Positions 44,683 to 53,328 of a DNA stretch of 64,000 bases are shown here, piece by piece. Each line of letters opens with the position of its first letter. Position 1 is the stretch's first letter. The notes beneath the pieces were generated by a model. It was not told where the DNA came from. It worked only from the letters and a program-made list of their open reading frames with translations, and searched no databases. The stretch comes from Rhizobium sp. Root1220. Its GTDB lineage: Bacteria; Pseudomonadota; Alphaproteobacteria; Rhizobiales; Rhizobiaceae. Both the position numbers and the translations under genes were made by a program. The DNA lies in NCBI RefSeq assembly GCF_001426265.1, contig NZ_LMDG01000037.1:1-64000 (forward strand), in the 5' to 3' direction.

Positions 44683-45072
44683 ATGCCGAAACGCATAGTG
44701 TTGCTTCTGTCTGTTTTGAGCCTTGCAGCACCCGCCTTTGCAGTCGATCCCGCCATCAAGAAGCAGCTCGAAAAACTGGATCCCTCGACCCGGCTCGAGC
44801 AGAGCTGCGATACCGAGGCGATGAGCCGAATCAACAACGACAAGACCGGCTACAGGCCGGACAAGGTGATTGCCTACACATTCAAGGACCCCGTCGCTTC
44901 CGACGACAGGATTGATGCCCCGGGTGCGGTCTTCCGCAGCAAGGGGGACTGGTACCACCTGTCCTACACCTGCATCACCGGGCCGCAGCACATCAACGTG
45001 CGGGAACTGGAGTACAAGATCGGCGAGAAGGTTCCGCGCGAAAAGTGGGCCGGATATTACCTCTACGACTGA
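44683..45072 (+). CDS. DUF930 exported protein
   Basis: 129 residues from ATG 44683. Signal peptide MPKRIVLLLSVLSLAAPAFA. The DUF930 core is LDPSTRLEQSCDTEAMSRIN ... VIAYTFKDP ... FRSKGDWYHLSYTCITGPQHINV ... VPREKWAGYYL. It is a periplasmic family of unknown function, largely confined to rhizobia and relatives. Two cysteines (CDTE and YTC) probably pair. Divergent from oligopeptidase B. Confidence 0.85.
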   Translation: MPKRIVLLLSVLSLAAPAFAVDPAIKKQLEKLDPSTRLEQSCDTEAMSRINNDKTGYRPDKVIAYTFKDPVASDDRIDAPGAVFRSKGDWYHLSYTCITGPQHINVRELEYKIGEKVPREKWAGYYLYD

Positions 45073-45245
45073 TCAACGCGCCCGGCATGGCATCGCCTTC
45101 ATGGCGCCTTGGTTTTTGGGCAAGGAAGGAGCCTTGCTTGTCCACGACGCTCGCTCATGAGGATCGCAAGCGGCATCCGGCCACATGGCGCATCGGCGTC
45201 TTGTGCCTTATGTAGCGCTTGAACGGTCAACGGTTTCGATCTGTT

Positions 45246-46043
45246 ATGAAAAGTATTTTTCTCGCTCCGCTGCTGCTCACTGCTTCGCTCTCGGGTGCCT
45301 TCGCGGCGGAGGTTGCCGCGCTGCCGGCATCACCGGTTGTCGCCACACAGCAAAAGACACCCGCGGCCCTCAAGCTTGTCGAGCCGCACCTGCGCATCGC
45401 GCTTTCGGGTATCAAGGGTCATCCGCGCGTCGCGCTGACCTTCGATGCATGCATGGGCAAAGCCGATGACCGCATCCTGTCGGTACTGGTCAGCGAGCGC
45501 ATTCCCGCAACGATCTTCGTGACCGCGCGCTGGCTGAAGCACAATCCGCAGGCGCTTCAGGTATTCCTGCAGAACCCGGATATCTTCGAACTGGAGAACC
45601 ACGGCCAGAACCATATACCGGCCGTCGACAAGCCGGTTTCGATCTATGGCATTGCGTCCGCCGGTTCACCCGAAGCCGTTCGCCAGGAAGTCCAGGGCGG
45701 GGCCGATGCCATGCTTGCGGCAGGCATCACGCCACCGCACTGGTTCCGCGGCTCCACCGCCAAGTACGACCTTTCGTCGATCGCCGAAATCCGCGCCATG
45801 GGCTATCGCATCGCCGGCTACTCGGTGAACGGCGACGGCGGCTCGCTGCTCGGCGCCGCGGTGACGGAAAAGCGGATCGCTGCCGCCAGGGACGGCGATG
45901 TGGTTATTTCACATATCAACCAGCCGACGCATGCGGCAGGCGAGGGTGTAGCGAGGGCCATCCTCGACCTCAAGGCCAAGGGCACCGACTTCGTCCGGCT
46001 GCAGGATGTCATGGACACCGGCGACGACCAGACGACTGAGTGA
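45246..46043 (+). CDS. polysaccharide deacetylase family protein
   Basis: 265 residues from ATG 45246 with a weak ribosome site. Signal peptide MKSIFLAPLLLTASLSGAFA. NodB-fold motifs are VALTFDAC (general base Asp and metal Asp region), ELENHGQNH (metal His pair) and WFRGSTAKYDL. It would remove N- or O-acetyl groups from an envelope or extracellular polysaccharide. The last 50 codons and the DNA just beyond are duplicated, with about 10% divergence, at 49360-49537. Confidence 0.85.
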   Translation: MKSIFLAPLLLTASLSGAFAAEVAALPASPVVATQQKTPAALKLVEPHLRIALSGIKGHPRVALTFDACMGKADDRILSVLVSERIPATIFVTARWLKHNPQALQVFLQNPDIFELENHGQNHIPAVDKPVSIYGIASAGSPEAVRQEVQGGADAMLAAGITPPHWFRGSTAKYDLSSIAEIRAMGYRIAGYSVNGDGGSLLGAAVTEKRIAAARDGDVVISHINQPTHAAGEGVARAILDLKAKGTDFVRLQDVMDTGDDQTTE

Positions 46044-46166
46044 GCCTGCCGAAGGCGTGAACCCGTAGATCTGCCGGTAAACGGCTTGATCGACTCTGCT
46101 TTGCAAAATGTAGACGCTGGAGACTTCAGACACAACTCCAAGTCAAATTAGCACTTCACCATCGAT

Positions 46167-47912
46167 TTACTCAGGCAATCCGGCCAATCGCAATCCCTCG
46201 ACATATTTGGCGAGGAGTGCCTTGTCCCGATAGGGAGCTCGGGAGGTGTATCGCTCAATCGAGAAGTCCGGATTAATTTTCAGCAGTTCACTCGCTGCGC
46301 TGCGCGCCTCCTCAAATCGCCCCAATTGTGCATAGGTCGCCGCCAGCAATCGGTAAGCGGGGCCGGGTGCCGTCATTTTTTCCAAGAGAGACAGCGCACC
46401 GAGGTAGTCGCCGGAAAGATACTTGCTGGCCGCAATGTCCCAGAGATACCAGTCGGGTCGACTTGGATTGAGCCTGACAGCCATCTCCCCGATCCGAATC
46501 GCGTCTTCCAGTCGCCCCAAATAGCCCAATGCATCGCAATACTCGGCGAGTAGATCACAGTTGTACGGTGCCAGCTCGCGCGCGCGATCATAGCAACCTA
46601 CGGCGCGCTCTGCCTCTCCTCTCCACAAGTGGATCACGCCAAGTGCCCAATGCGCGTCGGCTTCTATAGGGTTGAGTTGCAGGGCCTTGCTAGCACACTC
46701 GAACGCAGTGGCAAGGGCGGTATCGATCTCGACGCTTTCATTCCATTTCAACTTATGCAGTTCGATCCAGGCAAGCCCGAGGTGTGGGCGCGGGTATTTC
46801 GGATCATCAGCGATGGCGGCATCGAACATCGCCTTTGCAGTCGCGGCGTCCTCTGGCCCCCTGCTCTGTTGGAGATGTTTGCCACGCAGATAAAAGTCAT
46901 AGGCCCTTAGAGCCGTTACCGGTTTAGCGAGAACGCGTTGACGCTCAGCCTCTTCAATTTTTACGTTCAGCGCGGCTGGGATCGATTGAGCCAGTTCGTC
47001 CTGGATGGAGAAGACGTCGACAAGGTCGAAATCGTATCTTTCCGCCCAGATGTGTTCGCGTAGGACATTGGTCAGGCTTGCGTTAACCCTGACGCGATTG
47101 CCGAGCCGCCTGACACTGCCCTCGAGGGTGTAATAGGTAGGCGACCCGACAGGTCGGGGTTCTAAGCGGGGCGGTTGGACGATTACGTTCAACCTTGAAA
47201 AGCGCGACAATGCAGCCACGACATCCTCCGCTATGCCAGCCGCAAAATAATCCTGATCTGGGTCGCCGCTCAGATTTGAAAACCTTGAAACATAAAGGAT
47301 CGTTCTGTGCGACTCGAAAACCGGATCACCCGGTATTCTGGCCGATGGCGCTGCCAGAGCAGAACCGGAGGCGTCCTCTGGTTGCCGAGATTCGCTATCA
47401 TCGAGGATGACATTGAAGATGCGGAGCGGACGTTCAATGTTCTTCAACACCTGCTCGCCCGCATCCTCGAAGCCGATTGCCAGACGGTTGCCCAAGGTGT
47501 CGCGCATCGATGCGGATACCGCGATGCCTCCGGGCCTAGCGATCGTCTCGATGCGCGATGCAACGTTCACGCCGTCACCATAGATATCGTCATCTTCAAA
47601 AAGGATGTCGCCGATATTAATTCCGATCCGAAACTCTATGCGTCGATCGGAAGAAACATCCGAATTCCTCGTCCGCATTTCTCGTTGGATTTCGATAGCG
47701 CAGAGGACCGCCTCTTCTGCGGTCCTGAACTCGGTCAGCATTCCGTCCCCGACGAGCTTGATGATGCGGCCATGATGCAGGGCAATTTTGACATCGAGGA
47801 GTTCATGTCGGTGCCGTTTGAGAGCCGACAAGGTGCCTCTCTCGTCGATGCCCATCATTCGGCTGTAGCCAACGACGTCAGACGCCATTATCACTGAGAG
47901 CTTTTGTTCCAT
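46167..47912 (-). CDS. class III adenylate/guanylate cyclase with TPRs
   Basis: 581 residues from ATG 47912 (GAGGG upstream). Catalytic domain about 1-165: first metal Asp in IMASDVVGYSRMM, second in VGDGMLTEF, then RIGINIGDILFEDDDIYGDGVNVASRIE with the transition-state Asn/Arg pair. A middle domain (about 205-330, DYFAAGIAEDVVAALSRF, WAERYDFDLVDVFSIQDE) is the TolB-like periplasmic-type segment found in many rhizobial cyclases. TPR repeats fill about 360-560. It makes cAMP or cGMP from the NTP. It lies in the inserted-looking segment, with less GC-biased codons. Confidence 0.88.
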   Translation of the reverse strand: MEQKLSVIMASDVVGYSRMMGIDERGTLSALKRHRHELLDVKIALHHGRIIKLVGDGMLTEFRTAEEAVLCAIEIQREMRTRNSDVSSDRRIEFRIGINIGDILFEDDDIYGDGVNVASRIETIARPGGIAVSASMRDTLGNRLAIGFEDAGEQVLKNIERPLRIFNVILDDSESRQPEDASGSALAAPSARIPGDPVFESHRTILYVSRFSNLSGDPDQDYFAAGIAEDVVAALSRFSRLNVIVQPPRLEPRPVGSPTYYTLEGSVRRLGNRVRVNASLTNVLREHIWAERYDFDLVDVFSIQDELAQSIPAALNVKIEEAERQRVLAKPVTALRAYDFYLRGKHLQQSRGPEDAATAKAMFDAAIADDPKYPRPHLGLAWIELHKLKWNESVEIDTALATAFECASKALQLNPIEADAHWALGVIHLWRGEAERAVGCYDRARELAPYNCDLLAEYCDALGYLGRLEDAIRIGEMAVRLNPSRPDWYLWDIAASKYLSGDYLGALSLLEKMTAPGPAYRLLAATYAQLGRFEEARSAASELLKINPDFSIERYTSRAPYRDKALLAKYVEGLRLAGLPE

Positions 47913-48073
47913 CGGCACCCTCAAATCACTCGCGTGACTAACCACCACATAACAACTTCATTTTCTCGGCGTCAAATTTCGTCTCTTGCGGGTCACACAG
48001 GTGCGTACTTCAATGGACACCACGTTCTCGGCGCTGGCTTGCCAGTTGGAGCCCCAGCTGAGGTGATAGGCGA

Positions 48074-49141
48074 TCAGGCTTCCAGAATTTCCTCCGCGGT
48101 CATGCGGCCTAATAGGGGTGCCAAAATGACACCGGGATGGCCGACTGCGAGGTAGAGGTTGCCGACTTCCGACAGCAAGCCCAGTCGCGGCAGGCCATCG
48201 GAAAAGACTGGACGTTCACCGACCTCTGCATTTTTCAGCGCGACGTCGCTGGGCAAATCCAACTCTTCCTTCATGACTGCAAGAAACTTTTCGCCGATGA
48301 GTTGCGGGCCATTTTCGTCTCCGGTTGCAACGTACGACTTCGCGACAAGCAGAGCGTTGTCAGCGGCCTGTCTGATTTCCAGTCGGGGACCTCGCAGGAT
48401 ATGGTTGATGATGGGGCGGTTGCATGCGTAGCGGAGAAGCAAGGCTGGAGACGTCGTTAGGTCCGTTTCAATCCCGAGCCGGTCTGTTAGAGCTTGTATA
48501 TCAGCGCCTGCAGCCATAACGACGACGTCTGCCTTGATCGTCTCATCTCCGACCCGTACGCCGGAGACTTTGCCGTTTACGGCGTCGATGGCACAGACTT
48601 CCGCGTCAAAGCGCGTGGTGCCGCCGGCGGCAACTGCGGCCGTTACCAAGTCTTTGGCAAGATTCCGTGGGTCCAGTGCCAAATCATTCGGCGACAAGGC
48701 GGCAACATCCGGAACCTGACGAAGACGAGGCACCAATCTGCGCAAATCGCTTGCTTGCAGTAGTTCGACATCTTCTCCAGCGTCCCGGTGAAGCTCTGCA
48801 AACTGCTCTGTTTCCTGTGCTGTAGCCTTCCAGATAAGGGAGCCGGAACGTGCGCTTGAGAAGGCCGTTGGAAGGGCGTCTTTCAGATGCTGATACTCGA
48901 CGACTGCCTTGCGCCAGAGGGCATAGTTTTGGTCACCAGGCGTGCCATTGATGACGTTGATCCAACCAAAGGCCCGAGCCGTGACGCCACAACCAGCCGA
49001 GTGTCCTTTCTCCAGAAGCAGGACGTCCGCGCCCCGAATGGCAAGATTGTATGTGATCGCTGAACCGATGATACCAGCGCCGACAACTACGATGCGCGGC
49101 CGATACTTTGCCAAGAGGATAACCTCGCCAACGAGAAACAT
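48074..49141 (-). CDS. FAD-dependent amino acid oxidase-like protein
   Basis: 355 residues from ATG 49141 (MFLVGEVILLAKYRPRI). The GxGxxG FAD motif is VVVGAGIIGSAITYNLAIRGADVLLLEK at about 18-45. DAO-fold features include the C-terminal NLYLAVGHPGVILAPLLGRMTAEEIL. It resembles glycine oxidase/D-amino acid oxidase proteins, oxidising an amine with FAD in the cytosol. Substrate unknown. It sits inside the segment bounded by the deacetylase gene and its duplicated 3' end. Confidence 0.83.
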   Translation of the reverse strand: MFLVGEVILLAKYRPRIVVVGAGIIGSAITYNLAIRGADVLLLEKGHSAGCGVTARAFGWINVINGTPGDQNYALWRKAVVEYQHLKDALPTAFSSARSGSLIWKATAQETEQFAELHRDAGEDVELLQASDLRRLVPRLRQVPDVAALSPNDLALDPRNLAKDLVTAAVAAGGTTRFDAEVCAIDAVNGKVSGVRVGDETIKADVVVMAAGADIQALTDRLGIETDLTTSPALLLRYACNRPIINHILRGPRLEIRQAADNALLVAKSYVATGDENGPQLIGEKFLAVMKEELDLPSDVALKNAEVGERPVFSDGLPRLGLLSEVGNLYLAVGHPGVILAPLLGRMTAEEILEA

Positions 49142-49359
49142 GCACCGACGGCTAGGCACCGAACATGACAAAGGTGTGAATTGAACGACGACGTTCGGAG
49201 CACTAGCGGAAAGCCATGTGTTCATTGTTGCCCCAAGTCACCACAGAAAGGGTTTGGCAACTTGCCACAGAATTGAGGCTTATGACCGCAACGGGCCGAC
49301 AGCAGTCATTGACAGACCGCGGCTTTGCGCCGTCTGCCAAACAGCAAAGCTCGTTTGTC

Positions 49360-49537
49360 GCAGGCGGGGACGGCGATGTGGTGATTTCACACATCAACCA
49401 GCCGACGCACGCGGCAGGCGAGGGTGTAGCCAGGGCCATCCTCGATCTCGAGGCCAAGGGCACCGACTTCGTCAGGCTGCAGGATGTCGTGGACAGCGGC
49501 GACGACTAGACGACTGAGTGAGCCTGCCGAAGACGTG
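49360..49537 (+). pseudogene. duplicate 3' end of polysaccharide deacetylase
   Basis: About 175 bp closely matching 45890-46060. It codes DGDVVISHINQPTHAAGEGVARAILDLEAKGTDFVRLQDVVDSGDD, then an early TAG (49507) where the parent has CAG. Similarity runs past the parent stop (CGACTGAGTGAGCCTGCCGAAG). Differences are scattered substitutions, roughly one in ten, so the copy is not recent or came from a related strain. No intact gene can be made here. Confidence 0.88.
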
Positions 49538-49676
49538 GGCGAGCTTAGCCCCTACAGCTTGCCGAATGCTCCGGCATTTGCACCTCGCGGTTCTCTTGTG
49601 AATCCCGCCGACCGGCACTTGGCAGATACCCACACCTGTGGAATGTTTTTTCAATGTTCTAGGGAGAGGATATGTC

Positions 49677-50132
49677 ATGGAAGGCCTGCAAGCTTTTATT
49701 CTGGAAGCAAAACGGGCGACATACGTTGGAGGCGGCAGCGCTTCGCATGCCTGTCGTCGCGCCTCACATGATATCCGTTACGAGTGTGGTCCCTGGAGCT
49801 ATCTGGACAGCTATTTTGGAGGCACTGATTTTCTTGGGCAGGAAGTCGTCTGGAAAAATGATGACCCTGTTTGGGCCATGAATTATTATGGCCGCATCCT
49901 AGATCAGGAACTTATCGACGGGGCCATCGCCGGTACGGTCATACAAGAAGCGTTGTCGGCCTTGTACCGACTCGGCAGATTCCTTGGCGCGTTCGAATAT
50001 GTCGTTCGACAGTACCGCTATGTTGATAACAGTAACGAGAGTGTTGAAGGGTTTGTCGGGATCGAGCGGATCTACGTCGAGGCCAAGGAGGTCTATCGGT
50101 TAGATTACCACGGCGGACTTGTGAAGCCATAA
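49677..50132 (+). CDS. DUF5680 protein
   Basis: 151 residues from ATG 49677, after AGGGAGAGGAT. The sequence LQAFILEAKRATYVGGG, then DIRYECGPWSYLDSYFGGTDFLGQEVVW and MNYYGRIL, is the DUF5680 pattern. These are small cytosolic proteins of unknown function, often beside regulators or in accessory regions. Codon use is visibly less GC-biased than the flanking core genes. It follows the duplicated deacetylase fragment. Confidence 0.8.
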   Translation: MEGLQAFILEAKRATYVGGGSASHACRRASHDIRYECGPWSYLDSYFGGTDFLGQEVVWKNDDPVWAMNYYGRILDQELIDGAIAGTVIQEALSALYRLGRFLGAFEYVVRQYRYVDNSNESVEGFVGIERIYVEAKEVYRLDYHGGLVKP

Positions 50133-50202
50133 CCACAGATGCATTAGGCGCGCTTGTTTCGCGACCAGCTGTTGCTCGGGTCGCTTGGTTCCGTGCTGGC
50201 GC

Positions 50203-51009
50203 CTACTTCGGAAACAGGAACGTGATCACTGCCCGAACTCCCCAGCCGTCCGGCCCGTTTTCCGGTGAATCCGCCCAGTAACGCGCACCCACGCCAAAAC
50301 TAACGGGCTGTTCGCCAAACTTGACGATCTTGGAGACCTGGAAGTTGATAGGAACTGACCACGCGTCATTCTCCCAGTCGTAAGTGCTTTCCGTGTTCAA
50401 CGTAAAGGTCCAGGCGTGGACGGTGGTGTAGGAGATGAACGGCTGAAGATACGTCGAGCTCACGTCCTGCCGATCACTTTGCCCGGCGAACGACCAGATA
50501 TGGTTTGCCAGCATCCCGACGGTCCAGGGACCTTCCTGCTTGAGAACAACGCCGGTCGGACCCGCGCCCCATTTCCCGGTTCCCAGGAACTCGTCGGTTG
50601 CGGTGGGCAGCAAGAACGCAGGACCAACGCCCCAGATAATCCCACTTTCAGTTGGCTTGGCTGGCGACAGAAAGAAACTCTGTAGTGTGTCACCGAGCCC
50701 GAACTGCTCTCCCGACGGGCCAGCGATATCGTCTTGCCACGCCACCGGCAGGATTGTTCGGGAAATGAGGTTCCAGTCTTCGTTGAGTGAAAATGGAATA
50801 ACCGGCTGGATGTTGACGAGATTGTGACTGCCGTCCTGCGGTCCATATCCCTGATCGTAGTTGTATTGGAACGGAACGCTGATCAGCGAGGAAATCGGGT
50901 TTGAAAGTTTCTTCGCCAGTTCCTCGCTGCTGGACTGCGCATACGCTGCCGGTGCGACGGAGATCAACAGGACGGCGTAACCCAGTATCTTGGTCGAAAC
51001 AGATGCCAC
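50203..51009 (-). CDS. outer-membrane transporter-like protein (MetA-pathway type)
   Basis: 268 residues from GTG 51009, which has GGTGGGAG eight bases upstream. Signal peptide SVSTKILGYAVLLISVAPAAYAQ. The rest is beta-strand rich with alternating aromatic residues (VPFQYNYDQGYGPQDGS, WTVGMLANHIWSFAG, WTFTLNTESTYDW) and ends in FLFPK. That fits a beta-barrel of the phenol-degradation MetA-like family. Probably an outer-membrane channel; substrate unknown. Confidence 0.68.
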   Translation of the reverse strand: MASVSTKILGYAVLLISVAPAAYAQSSSEELAKKLSNPISSLISVPFQYNYDQGYGPQDGSHNLVNIQPVIPFSLNEDWNLISRTILPVAWQDDIAGPSGEQFGLGDTLQSFFLSPAKPTESGIIWGVGPAFLLPTATDEFLGTGKWGAGPTGVVLKQEGPWTVGMLANHIWSFAGQSDRQDVSSTYLQPFISYTTVHAWTFTLNTESTYDWENDAWSVPINFQVSKIVKFGEQPVSFGVGARYWADSPENGPDGWGVRAVITFLFPK

Positions 51010-51232
51010 GGTATTGCTCCCACCTGCACATATTTGAAAGAAACCGGGCGGAGCCATGCAGGAAACCTCCCAGTTCGCACGCTACGGCCTTATGTTGATT
51101 GAGTCCGAACGCCGCTGCAAGTGCAGGGCGGCAACACATGGTACAGAGAAAAGGGCGCCGCTACGGGCCGACAGCGGTCAACGCTGCTTTCGACCTGCAC
51201 CGGGCGGAATGCCGAGCGCCCAGGGGACATCC

Positions 51233-52213
51233 CTAGCCAAGGGCGCTCTGTGCGGCGCAAATCCTGTCGATCAGGGCATCGAGTTCACCCCTTGGCGGAC
51301 GATTTTTGGCAAGGCGCTGCTTAAGGTGCATGATCGGCTCCGCCAGGATTTCATCCAGGCTCTCGGCGCAGGTGAAGTTGCCTGCCACTTGCTTGACCTT
51401 CGAATTGTCGAAGATCGCAGTCCAGGCCTTGTCGCCGTTGAGCGGACCGACCCAGTCCGGATTGTACTTGATCAGGGTGTCCGTCGGCACGTGGACGATC
51501 TTGGCCTCCACCCCCAGCAATCTGGCGATGGTCTTTTGAATGTCGTCCCAGATGTGCGCGCGATCCGAGGTGATGTGGAAAATCTCGCTTAGCGCTACTT
51601 GCTTGCCGAAAAGCCCGACGAAAGGCACTGCGAAGTCGACCGAGCGCGTCAGTGTCCAGGGCGTGTGCCCATCGCCCGCCACGATAGTGGGCTCGCCATC
51701 CAGCATGCGTCTCGCCATGACGTCGCTGTCGCCCATCATGATCGGCAGGCCCGTGCGAACGGTGTGGCTGGGGCGGACGATCGTCCAGGCCAGGTTATTG
51801 GACGTCTTGAGCAATTCCTCGCAGGCAATCTTGGCCTGGCTGTACGGCCAGTAGGGATTGATCGCCGGCGTCTTCTCGGTAATGACATAGTGACGCGCCG
51901 GCTTCTCGTAGACCGAGGCCGAAGAGATGAAAACGTATTGACCGCAATTGCCCGAGAAGACCGCGATGTCGCGCGCGACCTGATCGGGCGTGAAGGCGAT
52001 GAACTGGCATACGACGTCGTATTTGGCCCTGGCGAGATCCGCGTAGGCCGGCGATCCAAGGTCGCCGACGATCGAGGTCACACCCGCGGGCAACGGGTTG
52101 CCTCTCAAGCCGCGATTATAGACGCTGACCTGATGACCCTGGGCAACGGCGCGCTCGACGCATGGATACGAGATTTGGCCGGTGCCGCCAATGAAAAGTA
52201 CGTTCAACGCCAT
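51233..52213 (-). CDS. NAD-dependent epimerase/dehydratase
   Basis: 326 residues from ATG 52213. An extended SDR: NAD(P) motif LFIGGTGQIS (about 5-14), catalytic Ser in VFISSASVYEK, and the Tyr-x3-Lys pair as YSQAKIACEE. It may modify a nucleotide sugar or flavonoid-type substrate; atypical SDRs of this kind are also RNA-binding CSP41-like. Cytosolic. A methyltransferase is transcribed toward it 200 bp away on the same strand. Confidence 0.83.
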   Translation of the reverse strand: MALNVLFIGGTGQISYPCVERAVAQGHQVSVYNRGLRGNPLPAGVTSIVGDLGSPAYADLARAKYDVVCQFIAFTPDQVARDIAVFSGNCGQYVFISSASVYEKPARHYVITEKTPAINPYWPYSQAKIACEELLKTSNNLAWTIVRPSHTVRTGLPIMMGDSDVMARRMLDGEPTIVAGDGHTPWTLTRSVDFAVPFVGLFGKQVALSEIFHITSDRAHIWDDIQKTIARLLGVEAKIVHVPTDTLIKYNPDWVGPLNGDKAWTAIFDNSKVKQVAGNFTCAESLDEILAEPIMHLKQRLAKNRPPRGELDALIDRICAAQSALG

Positions 52214-52414
52214 GGGGAGAGACCTCGGTGGTTGTGATCCGCAATCACTCTTCATAACGCCAAAGAACTTGATCGTCTCCCCGCAAATCTTGCAGTCTTG
52301 ATTGGGCGGCGAGCATCCGAACGTCCGCTTCGGGTCGCAACTCTTTGCATCAAGGCGACCAAATTCCGACGCGCAGGCGAGGGACGACGGAGGCTTGGAG
52401 GGGGAATCCTGCGC

Positions 52415-53224
52415 CTAGGCCATGGCCGTGATTACATGTGCCTGAATTTTGGCAGCTATCTCGCCGCTGCCATGTCTGTTGGCGATCACGGATGCGGCGT
52501 AGTCGGTTGCGGCTTCGAGCTTTCCGCCTCTAGCCTCGATCTCGTTGCGAAGAACAGTTCCCTGGCAATAGGCAACAGCCGGAAGGCGCGGTGAGGATGC
52601 GCGGCTTTGCTCGGCTCTGGTGTCTATTTCCACATGGGAGAAACCCGCGTCTTCCAACTCGCGACGGATGAGTGCCGTATCGTGGTAGCCGTGCGGCGTG
52701 CGTGCCAAAAAGCGCGGCGGATCGTCAGGAAAAATTGTTGCAAGAGCATTGGTGACGTCATCCGCAAAGACGTTCTCCTCGATCCGGTCCCATACGCTGA
52801 ACAGGAAATGTCCACCGGGCTTCAGGACTCGCCTCGCTTCGCGATAGCCAGTGGGGCGGTCCGGAAAGAACATCGCACCGAATTGGCAGCAAACGAGATC
52901 AAAGGTCGCATTTTCAAACGGCAGCGCCAAAGCATCCGCCTGATGCCATTTGATGCGGATGTCGGGAGGCTGTTTCGATGCGGCGTAGTCGAGCATCGGC
53001 TGGTTCAGGTCTGTTGCGGTATAGCTTGCACCCTGGGGCAGCCCTGGCGCCAAGGCCCGGGTGACAACCCCGCTGCCGGCTGCCGTTTCCAGGACGACAT
53101 GTGGTGAGAAGGCCAAAGCTCTTTGCGCAATATCCGCGGCATATGGCGCGAAAATCAACGGCACCATGTAGCGGTCGTAATTTTCCGGAATCGATCCGGC
53201 GAATTCCTTGTCAGTCTCCAACAT
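52415..53224 (-). CDS. class I SAM-dependent methyltransferase
   Basis: 269 residues from ATG 53224; a GTG at 53254 would add ten residues. The family-typical start is DKEFAGSIPENYDRYMVPLIFAPYAADIA. Motif I is LETAAGSGVVTRALA, the acidic motif ATDLNQPMLDYA, and motif IV FDLVCCQFGAMFFPD. A small-molecule methyltransferase similar to UbiE/ArsM-like enzymes; substrate unknown. Cytosolic. Confidence 0.83.
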   Translation of the reverse strand: MLETDKEFAGSIPENYDRYMVPLIFAPYAADIAQRALAFSPHVVLETAAGSGVVTRALAPGLPQGASYTATDLNQPMLDYAASKQPPDIRIKWHQADALALPFENATFDLVCCQFGAMFFPDRPTGYREARRVLKPGGHFLFSVWDRIEENVFADDVTNALATIFPDDPPRFLARTPHGYHDTALIRRELEDAGFSHVEIDTRAEQSRASSPRLPAVAYCQGTVLRNEIEARGGKLEAATDYAASVIANRHGSGEIAAKIQAHVITAMA

Positions 53225-53328
53225 CGCTATAGCCAGCTTCGTTTGATGGCTCACAGGACATGATGCGAACTATCGGGGCACGTACATCGAACGCGCATCA
53301 TCGGCATAAGGTCGCGCGTCTGCGGCTC

